A DNA stretch of 64,000 nucleotides from Oscheius tipulae. Lineage: Eukaryota; Nematoda; Chromadorea; Rhabditida; Rhabditidae. Under the pieces are notes generated by a model. That model made no database searches. It was not told the origin of the DNA and worked only from the letters and a program-made list of their open reading frames with translations. Below, in pieces: positions 37,975-48,601 of this stretch (positions are counted from its first letter, which is position 1; each line of letters starts with the position of its first letter). Where the stretch lies: assembly GCA_037178975.1 (NCBI GenBank), contig JASJZH010000002.1, positions 4,216,001 to 4,280,000 of the forward strand, read 5' to 3'. The position numbers and the translations under genes are program-made.

Positions 37975-40900
37975 ATGCTCCGGCTGCATGGCGTCTCTCC
38001 GCCTTCGCAAGTCTTTCTTTACCGAATCGGTATAGCCGTTCTGCTCCTGATGCTGCTTCATAACTATTCAAGCCATCGATCTCAGATGGATGTGGTTATT
38101 AGGACAGCAAGTAAGACAATTTGAATGATTGAACATGCAAAGCCATTTGCAGAAAATGATCTAGAGCTGTGTAAGGCCAACTCGGAGAGTATCTTCTCCA
38201 AACTCAAAGGTAGATTTCGATACTTTAGCATGACAGAAAACTGTAAAAACTTCGACAAACCCAGAAATGTCCTTTCAGTGATATTCGAGCACAAGAAAAA
38301 GATGGAGCTTCTACACCAAGTTCAACAGAACGATAGCGAGAGAAAGATTGCGGAAATGCGAAAATCCGCTGTCAACTGTCATTCGGAGTTGGATAAGGCC
38401 AGAGAGAGGATACGTTCGCTCGAAAATGTTACTTCTAAAGCAGAAAAGTTGAGAACTAGTCCAGAAGGTTCGACACACTTTTCACTAAACTCAATACACT
38501 TTAGAAGAGCTTCAACTACAAAAAGACGAGCTTGAGAGGCTAAAGAAAAAGGTGGAGGAACAAAATATGGAGCTTACAAAACGACAAAATCTGGTGGAGA
38601 CCGTAAAGAAGGAGCTGGACGACTGTCAAAGGATGGTCAAACAACACGTGGGGGTAAGTCTAGCGAGAGTACGAGGGTCTGAAACCGGGATAGTCTTCGC
38701 CACTTGGAAGAGGGTATGACAGATAGCTGGGAATGTTGTAGGGAATGTTTGCCTGATATGAGGGGAAAGAGATGGGTTCACTGCTACGGAGGTTAGAGTT
38801 CGGGGCAGATGACACAGTTGAATCCATCTGTACTGACGAGGCCGGGGATGAGTCCATGATCCCGGTTATGTCAACGCTGACCGGCTTCATTTCTCGCTGG
38901 TCTTCAGATTCCAGTAGTGGCTGAAATACTTGAATTACTATCAAACAAATGTGGCTGATGCCCCGTTGGAACTTGTGACAGGTAGATGCCCCCAACGTAG
39001 CTATCTCCCAAACTGACTCAACTTTGACTTGACTTGCCAGTAACTAGAGTGCGCACAAAGTAACTGCCTAATTTCCAATAATGGCTTCAGACTGCGAGAG
39101 CTTTACAAAAGCCGACAAAGAGAGAGTTCTGGGCATCTCTACTATCTTAAGCGCGATGGTTTATGTGGAGGACTCTGTCTGTCTGGTTGTTTGTTTGTTT
39201 GTCCGTGGCCACGGAACTATGTTGTCCAGAAGTTTTGTTGTTCGGTTATTGCCTAATTGGATGGCAAGTCAACTTTGAGTGCGCTCTAGAACTTGGCTTT
39301 TGTCCCAATGAAGAAACTGGGAGTCTTTTGTTACTACGAAACAGCACAGCCGCCAATGCAAACTGAAAGCAAATGGACGGCTGGTTTAGAATTAGATTGC
39401 TCTTTTTACCCCTAGTTTGCTACAGTATCAACAATGAAAGCGTGATGGTGTTTGTGGTTGACTGTGTGCTTGTCCGAGGCCACGAAGCAAAGATGGCAAG
39501 TCAAGAAATATTGGCACTTAGGTGACAAGTTAGTTGTGAGAAAGAAAACAGCATGAGGATGTCTTATTTTGTGATAGCTCAACTAGAAAGCTACTTGAAG
39601 GTCAAACGACTGCGAAGCAGCCACAGGCTGCTGGTCCCTTTTAGACTACTTCCTGGTTCCACCCTCTTTATCTTCCCTAGTTAACCTTCTTTTCTCTGTT
39701 TCCAAAGTGTATATGTAGTAAGGGATAGAGGGAACTGTCAAGACTGTCACCCATTACCCTCTCTCCAAAGACCCACTTGGTGAGGATTGCTGACAGCCGA
39801 GTAGAAGGCCGAAGTGTAGCCTCCGAAAGGGTCAAAGGGAAGTCGTTGTGGTTGTGCCAATGCCCCAGTATAGGAGATGTTCGACAGAGCTGACTGATCC
39901 AGCATCGGGCTCTGCTGCTCCAAAGTATTGAACATAGACATGTTGAAGAGACTCATAGGAGCAAGACGCTGATTCATCTGATGCAGTTGGAACGTCTTCC
40001 AGTAGTTCAATTCCGGATTACAGCTAAAATCGTAGCTCTTCTGGAGAGGGAGAACCTTCTTCAGACGTCTGAAACAGTTCCGGTGACATTTGATAAACAG
40101 AAATTGGTTCGGACGCGTGCCATGACTCCAACTCTCAAATGTCAAACTCCTTACCGTCGCTTGTAGTTTCCATTCTCGAACATAGACTGACAGTCTGCTG
40201 TTAGAGTCCAATAGTTTCCCTTCCTGTCTCTTGCCTGACTCGTCCCGTCTCTCGACCTCTTGGCGAAACAGTCATTCAGAGACAGATTGTGTCGGATACT
40301 GTTCTGCCATCCTTGTCTTTTCTTGACATCCGCATGTCGGTAGTAGGGGAACCTCTTCTCAATGTACTGGAAAAGTAGGGTATACCAATGGGCAAATGAA
40401 AGTTCAAGAAGCGTGCAATCACAGAGGAGCCGCCGTCTTGAAAATGTCAGACTAGATGACCATTGGCAACAATAGATAGGCGGAAAGATGAGAGGATGAT
40501 AAGGTCAGAAAGTTCACGACTAGGGATTGAGTAATCAGGTGTTCCCTTTGAGGTGCCTCTTTTCTTGGCCCAACTGCACTGGGTTCCGTATAGCAACTAC
40601 AGTAATACTTAGAAGCGCAATAACTTGGACCAAACATAAGTTATGAAACGTGAATAACAGATTGTATGCTATACAGATTCAGAGCGATGAAGCTAGGTTT
40701 CCTAGTGACAGTGAGCTGACTGCAGTAATATAGCTAATATTTGGGCCTGGAAAGAAGCTAAGTATAGATCACCTCTCATGTAAATGTAGAGCCAAACAAA
40801 TGAAAAAGCAACCAACCTTGTAGATCTGAGCTAGAGTGAGTTTCTTGTCCGGGGAGGCATCGATGGCCATAGCGATGAGAGCGACATAAGAGAAAGGAGG

Positions 40901-41978
40901 CTTCTCTTCCGCAGAGCCTTCTTCCCTAGAAAGAGTGTTTTGTATAAAGGAAAGGAAGTTGATCAACAAGACGTCACGCCGAGGATCAACACTGGGACTC
41001 ACTTCACATCAAAGGAGATGTCGTCCAGACGTCCGCACATCTTTTTCCACACCGGCAGAATGGTTGCCGCTGACGGGCCAAACTTTTCGGGGGTACTGTG
41101 GTCCGCCCATCCCTTTCCTTCTTTGTCTTTCGCGGCTTCTTTTGCCTTTGAGCATTAGGTCAAACCTCTATCAGTGGATGTAATAATTCCAATATAGACT
41201 CTTCAACTCAAAGAAGTTTTCCTGGCGTTATCTCGTTTACTTCTGGGTTCCGTATAGCTTCTATCCAAACAGTTTCCGGATCTGTCAGATTTTCTTGGGG
41301 TCCAAATGACTACCTCACTACCATTCGGAGCGTCTCTCTAGCATTTTTAGTACTTATGCTAGACTTTCTAGTGTCTGAGTGAGAGGAAAAGAGGCAAGAG
41401 CATGGTTACCGTGGATACTTTCTTTGGACGACTCAGGGTGGTAAGTTTCGTACTCAAAGGTCGGAACAATACACTTGCTAACTGTTAGACAGAAAAGCTC
41501 TAACCAAGTTTGAAACACTCGTGACTCTCCCCTGACGACAATATTTTCATTCCATCCTACGCCACTGCTGCTTTCCCATCGACGCCAAATACAGTAACGT
41601 GTCCTGAGTCAGATCAAAATCATGGCCTCCGATTAGACCGGCGCTTCAATCATTCGAATGGCAATATTTTCAGGCACTGCCTGTTGCGCACTATACACAA
41701 AATGAGACGGCCTTCTTCAATCGGAAACACAAGGCCGGAGACGAGCTCTCCTTTGATCGAGGAGTCATCGAAGAGCATCGTGGAAACGTAGTCCCGGGAG
41801 CTGTCCTCATGAACAAATTGAAGGAGAAGGAGAAAAAAAAAGAGGAGGAGAAGATTCATCCAGAAGACAGAAAGGAGGATGGTAGGTAGAGTGTTTAGAT
41901 CAGAAATAGAAATTTCCAGACGACTACGTAAATGAGCAGCCGGATGCCGCTGAAGCAGACTACAAAGAGCATCACTGA
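37975..41978 (+). CDS. Golgi-type single-pass coiled-coil membrane protein (GOLM1/GOLIM4-like layout)
   Basis: The N terminus [17 protein letters not shown] precedes one membrane helix ([14 protein letters not shown]), then a long coiled coil: [55 protein letters not shown] and [16 protein letters not shown]. This type II layout is that of GOLM1/GOLIM4-like Golgi proteins, though sequence identity alone would not prove it. After HVG a perfect donor GTAAGT begins at 38654. The next plausible plus-strand coding exon starts at 41674 in the same phase and is acidic and basic: [16 protein letters not shown], then [16 protein letters not shown], ending ADYKEHH at 41978. If so, a 3-kb intron contains the antisense forkhead gene. 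If not, the first gene ends at 38719 and the last exon belongs to another gene. An acceptor CTTTTCAG lies 13 nt before the ATG. Confidence 0.65.
38660..41160 (-). CDS. Forkhead transcription factor (FoxL/FoxE-like domain)
   Basis: A winged-helix DNA-binding regulator. Upstream of the domain is [15 protein letters not shown] and [15 protein letters not shown]. The domain reads [75 protein letters not shown] and YKRR. Helix 3 ([10 protein letters not shown]) is intact, and GNYWTL with FENGNYKRR is like the FoxL/FoxE groups. An insertion ([11 protein letters not shown]) lengthens wing 1. The C-terminal part is rich in Ser, Pro, Gln and Tyr and ends PGFRPSYSR with the stop at 38660. The intron inside the domain after IYK is about 450 nt. 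An 856-nt intron (38921-39776) carries dispersed repeats. The first exon is not resolved; coding can be followed to about 41160. The whole gene lies antisense inside the proposed intron of the Golgi-type gene. Confidence 0.9.
38921..39776 (-). repeat. Forkhead intron with dispersed repeats (copy 3, block B)
   Basis: At 38958-39098 the minus strand repeats block B of the element at 30281-30438, again in the sense orientation of the host gene and again ending about 37 nt before the acceptor. The intron also contains further TGGCAAGTCA words at about 39262 and 39503, and the fragment shared with the VPS35L intron at 39356-39385. Splicing it out joins NPHQ to PLLESEDQ in frame. Confidence 0.75.
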
Positions 41979-42094
41979 CTGAGCTTTCCCAACCATTTTA
42001 CGGTGCTTCTTCTCTGCTCACTTTTCCCTCACTCTGTGTACTTTATTACTTGTAATTATACATGTGAGAATGAAAGCGAAACATCGGTTGAATC

Positions 42095-42641
42095 ATGCTG
42101 TTCTTGAGAAAATCCACGGTTGATCGGGCGACGAATGTGTGGGCGAGCGATCTTTCTCAAGGCTCTGGAGAGCAGGTTCATTCCACTCTCGTACCTCGCC
42201 CGGTTAACTGGAACTTTTCCCAAGAAAATATCAAAAAGAGGACGAATGTACCGAGGAAAAGTGTCCAAGTAATTTGCGTTTACACTGCTTCTACAAGAGT
42301 CTCTGATTGAAAGGACCTTCCCGGAACTCATAGAACAACAAACTACACCTAGTAATCAGGCTCTAATAAGTCTCTTCCTCCTTCTGAATCCGAAAATTTT
42401 CATCATTGCTTTCATCTGTGACGCTTTGTTGCTCCCTCATGTCATTGGATCCCTCGGCAAATATGGTCCCAACTTTTCGCATAATGATCGGCAGCATTTT
42501 TTCTTGTTTGCTCTGCTGAGTAAGTCACTGACATTGAGAAATTCTAGAGTTCTTTCAGTTGCAGCATGTTTTTTTTTCACCTGTGAGCACCCAATTTTTT
42601 CTACTATATTTCTTCTAGGCAATTCATCTCAAAGTTATTGA
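42095..42641 (+). CDS. Small multi-pass membrane protein, family unknown
   Basis: Three exons joined by two typical introns: one of 37 nt starting GTGTCCAAG, and one of about 40 nt starting GTAAGTCAC and ending TTTCAG. The product is about 155 residues. A polar N terminus (MLFLRKSTVDRATNVW, then QENIKKRTNVPRKKSL) precedes hydrophobic stretches LISLFLLLNPKIFIIAFICD and HFFLFALLIAACFFF, then PIFSTIFLLGN and the stop at 42639-42641. An in-frame stop lies two codons before the ATG, which fixes the start if this exon is first. The consensus splice sites and open frame support a real gene, but I know no homologue. Confidence 0.5.
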
Positions 42642-43091
42642 ACATTCACAATGCATATCCACTCAACACTCCAGGTGAAACGGGGTTTCTGTTAAATAAA
42701 AGAAACTGAACTAATTGCTGCGAGCTGAGCTGACCTTGTTTCACAATAGATCTCTGTAAATGGCATTTCTTCGACTATTCAATTTTCGAAGAAACAATCA
42801 CGAAGGACAGCCCCTTCCTGATACTTTCATAAATTGTTAGGCTCGCCTTGATTCATCTGAATTATAGCCCTTCTCGCCTCGTCTGCGCTCAATGTGAGGA
42901 GAGCTTGAGCATGACGCGGCTTCCCTTTGAAAAAGACTTGGGAACGGACTGATTACGCGGTCCAGAACACTCAACTTTTCTCTTTCTCTGCCCAGTGTGC
43001 CCCCTGCTCTCTCTCACGGAAATTGCCTGCCTTTCTCATCGCTCAATCGAGAGCCAGCATCTCTCATTTCAGTTGCGTGTGTCTGCAAACG

Positions 43092-44633
43092 ATGCTCTGG
43101 TTCCTGCTCTCGCTGATTCCCAGCGGTCTGGCCTTGATCTGCTACAGCTGTGGAGACTTTTCCGGAAGCAGGGCAACTTGCAGTCAGAGCAGGACTTGCT
43201 CCGGAACCCGGTGCCTATACGGTAGGTTCCAGACTTTGGCATCTTTTCACTGTTCGCAGCACATAAAAAGCAGTTAAACAAGGCTAAACTCAAGGTATAC
43301 GGTATTTTCAGCTTTTCAAAACAATGGGAGCAGTTTTGCCGCATACTGCTACCCCGCCCCGACTGCCGTGGCCGATTTCTGTTGGACCGACGCTTCTACA
43401 GCAAGGTAGCTTGACTGTTAGGCACGAAAAACCTTTTGTCCAGAACTCTTTGTGCCTGTAAAACAGAGTTCTGTAACATCGCTCCGAACATGGATGGTCT
43501 CACAAAAAATGAGACGAATCTACTCCCAGATGTCGACATGATCGAGCTGTTCGCAGTGAGTGAAGTCGCGCTATAACGTACCTCTCTCGTGCAAGCCCAG
43601 GGGTACGTTATAGCGAGGTGTACGTTATATTGAGACTCCACTGTAGTTGAATTTCAAGAAAGATCACCTTCGCCTATCCAGTTAGACGTGCTTTCATGTC
43701 TTTGCACGTGTACTTCATTTGTTCCAGGTGCTCGTGTGCCGGCGCCAGAGAAAGACTACGTAAAACTGAGGGTGTGTGATGGGGACAATTTTGTAGAAAG
43801 GCGTCAGAGAGACGGAAAAAAGGAAGGAAAAACGTTACAGTATTACGTATTTCCAAAAAGCCTCTTAGCCTCACGAAACTTCGCTGAGAGATCAGTTTAC
43901 GAGTCCTAATAAGATCAGTTTATTTCTGATTTATATATAAACTTCTCTTCGTTTCACAATGCTTATGACAAATTTAACCTTTACTCTTTCGCGGTTACAT
44001 GTGCTCTCCAAATAGAGAATCAAGATTAGAAGTTCGTGCTCGCCGAAAAGAACATGGTAATTTCCTCCCTCGAACTACAAGTGTGCCGACCAGTAATCAA
44101 CAAGCCAATCTATAAACTCAATTCACTCTCCCACTTTTTTGTCTCTCACACTTTTGCACAGCCCACAAGATCTGAAAATGAACATGGATTCCAAAACGTA
44201 GATAGGTAAAAAAAACAATTTTCAGGCTGACCCGTCGTCGCCTGACATCACTACAACAGTTCCTCCTCCTACCACCACTTCTACCCTCCTCACGACTCTG
44301 GGTGTCACAGGAACTGTAGATCCTTCAGCCGCTACTGGAGCTCCAACAACAGACATTGGTACTGGAGGAACGATACCCACTGATGGAACAACTGCTGCTG
44401 GAGAACATGGGTCAGAGGCAACTACTCAGAGTCACGGGGAGACCGGCGGAACCACAGTTGCTGCAGGTTCTGAAGGAACCACCGTCTCGTCTGGAGAGAC
44501 TGGAACACCAGCCCATGATTCCGGATCTTCTGTTCCTGTTACCGGGTCCACAGCTGCCAGTGTAGAGACGACTACTAAGGCTGTAGCACTGCCTGCCATT
44601 CCTATTTTCTTAGCTGTTGTGATCTTCCTTTAA
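43092..44633 (+). CDS. Secreted Ly6/uPAR-type protein with Thr/Ser-rich stalk, probably GPI-anchored
   Basis: The signal peptide MLWFLLSLIPSGLA is followed by a small cysteine-rich domain: LICYSCGDFSGS, CSQSRTCSGTRC, CYPAPTAVADFCW and LCACKTEFCN. The final CN is the hallmark of three-finger LU domains. A mucin-like stalk follows, dominated by Thr, Ser, Gly and Pro (TTTVPPPTTTSTLL and many GTT, GET and TTA units). It ends in a hydrophobic tail (AVALPAIPIFLAVVIFL) with nothing after it, which is the pattern for GPI anchoring. The stop is at 44631-44633. The intron between the two halves (43556-44224, about 670 nt) carries a miniature Tigger-like element. The product is expected outside the cell on the membrane; the ligand is unknown. 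Its 3' end converges on the GM2A-like gene 77 nt away. Confidence 0.8.
43554..43643. mobile_element. Tigger/pogo-like miniature inverted-repeat element
   Basis: About 90 bp. The right end, read on the minus strand, is CAGTGGAGTCTCAATATAAC, and the left end is CAGTGAGTGAAGTCGCGCTA followed by TAACGTAC. Ends starting CAGT with GTCTC and TATAACG are typical of pogo/Tigger DNA transposons. The right flank is TA, as expected for the target site; the left flank is not. It has no coding capacity. The host intron's donor GTGAGT lies inside the left end. Confidence 0.65.
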
Positions 44634-44709
44634 TTTCAACTTTATGAGAAAATAATTTATTTGAGTTGCTGTCAACAACATGTAGAGAGAACAAAAAAAG
44701 ACGAGAATT

Positions 44710-45734
44710 CTAACCGCGATTGCGGATTTGTTCAGCCTGTGACGAGATTTCATTAATAAAACTTTTGAAAGCATTGGGATCCTTGAGACATTTCTGCTGT
44801 TTGTCCTGCAGATGGTACTTGCACACGTCGACCCAGAGACGAGCACAGCCCAGTTTCTTGTCCTTACCTCCGGTGAAGGAGAATGTCAGCCAGTATTCAT
44901 TGGACTGTAGGGGACCGAAGAACGATTTGGGAAGATCCTCGCTGGAGAACACTTTGGAGAAGGTCATTGTCCAATGTCCTTTGGGAGGGGGGCAGAGCTT
45001 GTTCTGTCGGATGAAGTCGTTTGCCTTCTTGTCCTTCACGTACTTGTGAGCTCCTTTCACAGCCTCGTTGCACTTTTCGAGCATGTCACAGTACCGGCTG
45101 AAGTTTAGGGTTTTGAAAAGAGATAGACTATTTACCAAGATCCGACTCCATCACAGCCATCGATGACATTCCATCCTTGACAGGGAATGACTTGCCAGCC
45201 CTTGCTTCCTTGTTTATTGGTCACAGCGTGTCGGACCTGAAGATTATTTTATCGAGAATGAGATCATATGGTTCATACGAGCGTATTACTCTCTAGCTTA
45301 TCCCCTATTGAGTAAATGATATCGTTTAAATCTTCTAACCATCTGATGGATATAGTGAATCTATTCTAGATAGCCTTTGCTCACCTCGAGGTCCATTTCG
45401 ATCTTATCCAGAGGCAGATCTTCGCTGACATCCATAGTTACGTTGAAGAAGATGGGTCCTGGGAACCTCGGGTAGTCGGGCCAGATGACAATGTTAGATA
45501 CATTTACTACGTAATCTGTCCACTAAACAAGAATTAGTTCGATCTCAACTATTACAGTACCTGTTCGCTGGCACATCGACTGAACTGCCAACCTCTGATG
45601 ACAATTCCATGTGGTCCGGTCTGATACTTCTCCCAGAACGGCGCCACCCCGGGCAGAGCTTCGTTCCATGCCTTCGTCAAAGGAGATCCCTGTCCGTAGA
45701 CGAGCGGCAGCAGTGCCGAGAGAAGAAGCCACAT
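44710..45734 (-). CDS. GM2-activator-like secreted lipid-binding protein (ML-type domain)
   Basis: GM2 activator lifts glycolipids from membranes in lysosomes for hydrolysis; relatives bind lipids in secreted compartments. The start at 45734 gives the signal peptide MWLLLSALLPLVYG. The domain shows FSRCASEQ, the strand NVTMDVSEDLPLDKIEMDLE (compare GM2A NVTLSVVGSTSVPLSSPLKVDL), GWQVIPCQ (GM2A IKIPC), then GSCRYCDMLEK (GM2A GSCTFEHFCDVLD), KLCPPPKGHWTM (GM2A CHCPFKEGTYSL) and KLGCARLWVDV (GM2A RLGCIKIAAS). The cysteine spacing follows GM2A. The C terminus is extended and charged, ending QAEQIRNRG at 44710. Four or five exons are joined by short introns. Identification rests on ordered motifs and is good. 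Confidence 0.8.
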
Positions 45735-47006
45735 GTGTGCCTGGAAGAGATGGAGGCGTCAAAAGAGTGAAAAGGGCGAGAAAAAGTCTGGCGAAGCTGG
45801 CTCTCAGGAACGGGATTGTTAGCCCGATTTGGGTACGCAAGCTGGTCATTGTTATCATAATAACTCGATCACTGCCAGGATTATAAGTGTGAGTCAGACT
45901 AGGAAACGGAAGTCACACCAACTATAGTGCTAGTCCTTCTGCAAACTGCTTTACTAAGAAAATTTTGTAATGTCCCTATCTCAAGTTTGTTGACCACTAG
46001 GATAAGATCCGGTCAATCAATCATGGTCGGCTGTAAAAGACGGTTCGGTTTATCAAGTACTCTTGCACTAACTTCTCCGAAACGTGGTGTTGACCCATTT
46101 TTAGAACAACTGCGGCGTTTCCTTGACTCGTTGTCAGTAAGGTTCAAACAAGGAAGTCTCTCTGTCTATCCCAATGATCCAGACAGTTCTAAGAAAGTGT
46201 CGTCGCGCACTTCAATCCACACAAAACTTGACAAGCATCCGCCCTGAAACGGGACAAAAAACAAACGCTGCCACCACCGGGGGGCGAAAGGCGTCTTCGA
46301 ATCAAGCTTGCCCATCCCCAGATGGCACAGTACAGCCGAGAGAACCTGGGTCAGTCGGCCAGCGACTTCTCGCCCAATCCCCCAACTTGTTTACTTTCTG
46401 ATAGACAGATCAATGTTTTTGATTTGACGTGGCATTGGAACAAGGCAACTAGCAAGAGATCACTGCAATAGGAAGGGTAAAGTGGAGAAAAAGACCTATT
46501 GAGAGAAGCGAGATGATGCAGAAAGGACGCTGCATAGCGCAACAATTCAGTGACAAAAAGGTTGGCCGTCTGGTTTAGAAAAAATGGCAATTGAACAGGG
46601 CAGTTACCCCACTTTCGGGGATAGGAGGAGGAGGAGACGACCTCCGCAAAAGGTTCGCTTTCCGTACAGCAGAGAGCCCTGTGGGGGTGCTTTCTCTCGT
46701 TCGGTCGGCCGCCGACAGTGATTCCGAAGTGGGTCAGGTCGATTGATAGCCCACCACCACGCAACATAGACAATAAGGATCGGTATTTAACGAGAGAATG
46801 CTTATTGTTCAAAAAGTTCAAACCCCGCTTCGGCTCAACCAAGTCTTCCCCTCACAGAGCTCAATAAATTGGTAGTAATTTGCTACGAAGATAAGGCGTT
46901 CTTAGAGTCAGATTTGGCACCTGTCCAGCTCAAAACGTAAGTCTACTCGATGTGGACTCTCAGGCTGTACCCGCTGCAATTGAGATCGCTTTGGAATTGA
47001 TTCTAG
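45735..47006. other. Intergenic, no supported gene
   Basis: About 1.3 kb. Minus-strand and plus-strand frames of 163 and 106 codons here lack splice signals and conserved blocks. A GC-richer patch at about 46600-46740 could be promoter DNA of an unseen transcript. I see nothing else. Confidence 0.35.
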
Positions 47007-48601
47007 GTCAAACTTTATCATTATCTTTAATATTGATTGTAAACGGTGTTCTCCTAGTCCCTCTTCGAGCTCTTCTCGCGCTCTTCGCCGACTCGCGGTC
47101 GCTCCTCTGCGTCTTCTGCGACTTTTCGCTCGACTTCTGGGACAGCGGACTGAAACACGTATTCTCTTCGGTACTAGCTTTGGAAATAATCTATCTAGCC
47201 CTCCATGTCAAGAGACTTCGGAAGAGAAAAGGAAAGTAAACTTACTTCTTGTACTTGGACCTGGTGAAGTTGGACTTCTGTGTCTTCTGGAATCCACGAC
47301 AACTCGAGCGGGACATCTTCTTTCGGGAACAAGCTGCCGACTTTCCGGAGCGCGTCGTCATCGACTTGTCGTCTTTCGGACAGAGCGGATAGCTCCTCTT
47401 GTTTGGTGGCGGGTCTTTGAGCACTCTTTCGGCCAACTTGGTCAATTTCATGTCTTTCACCTTGAGATACATGGGCGGTATGAGGTCGAGGGCGTCCTTC
47501 AGCTCACGCACACGAATGTCGATCAGTTCCTGGGACACGTAGCGAAGAAGAGTCTGCAGAATTGAGATCATGGCCGTGCAGAGCTGATGCACAATCGTCC
47601 TGTAGTGATTGATGCGTGTCTCCAGAAGCGGAATGTACTTCTTGGGCTCCGAGATTGACAACTTCTTGTTGTCCTTCGATACGTAGTCGGCCTTCTCTCC
47701 TAGATACTTCTTGTACTGCTCCTTGCATTGACCAAGATCTATCGAGGACAGCTCAAAGACTTCTCCAATACAGCGAGTCGCCTCGAACATGTCGATCACG
47801 TGGTCGATCAGATCGAGCGAAACCGAGTACTTGCGAATCAGACTGAAGTTCTTGTCCATCCACTGGTACGTTCTGTCCATGATGTCCAGCAGGCTTCCGG
47901 AGACTTTGACCAGCTGCGTGAGACGGTGCATCGCGGCCAATTCAGCGATACAGACCTGGAAGTTGCATAAATCTGGACGTGTGTGAGAAGGTTCTTCTCC
48001 GCCTCGACCGTTCATAACGAGGAACTTGAACATCCTAGACACCCCAGGAGACAACTTGTGAACAGAATATGATTTGCTTAAAAGGTCTGACACTGCTACC
48101 TTACTAAGTCTGATCTAATACTAAAGGTAACGGATGAAGGTAGCCTACTGAGCAATTATTGGATCTCCAAGAGACAAAGTCGAAGCCATATTTGAACGAA
48201 CCTTATTGTGCTGGACGATGATGTCTCCTTCCCATTGAGTCATCCGGACGGCTGCCTCTTTGAGTCGCTCGCGGATCGAGTAGTGTTCCGCTTTGTCCTT
48301 AACTCTCGGTCCGGCTGCCAGCTGCTCCACTTCGTCCCGACTGCTGTCATCGTCGACCTTGCTCCTCGTACAGTGTTCCACCAGCTTCTTCAAGTATAGC
48401 TCGTTCACCGTCCGCGTGTAGGCTTGAAGGGAAGATTTCTGAATCTATTCCAGTATTCGAGTATCAGGAAAGAGACTGACCGTCCACTGTAGGAAGTAGA
48501 GAGACGAATGGAGGTGCTTCTCACTACTCAACACCTTTTTAGAAGACTGAATACTTGTTAGAGGCCACTGCAGAAGAACTAACCTTTTTATTTCCCGTCA
48601 T
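47007..48601 (-). CDS. Unidentified helical protein with basic C-terminal tail
   Basis: Reading leftwards from the ATG at 48601: MTGNKKVLSSEKH, then helical segments NELYLKKLVEHCTRSKVDDD, IRERLKEAAVRMTQWEGDII, VCIAELAAMHRLTQLVKVSG, SLLDIMDRTYQWMDKNFSLI, LIDHVIDMFEATRCIGEVFE, LETRINHYRTIVHQLCTAMI and RELKDALDLIPPMYLKVKDM. The tail is strongly basic with SRKKMSRSSCRGFQKTQKS. A further exon after a 110-nt intron reads SQKSSEKSQKTQRSDRESAK and ends at 47007. Introns are mostly short; one at about 47957-48200 is longer. There is no signal peptide or membrane segment. The composition suggests an intracellular, possibly nucleic-acid-associated or centrosomal protein, but I recognise no family. Confidence 0.65.

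Noticed and set aside
46351-46842. Minus-strand open frame of 163 codons
   Set aside because: No splice signals, no signal peptide or domain, and no resemblance to any family.
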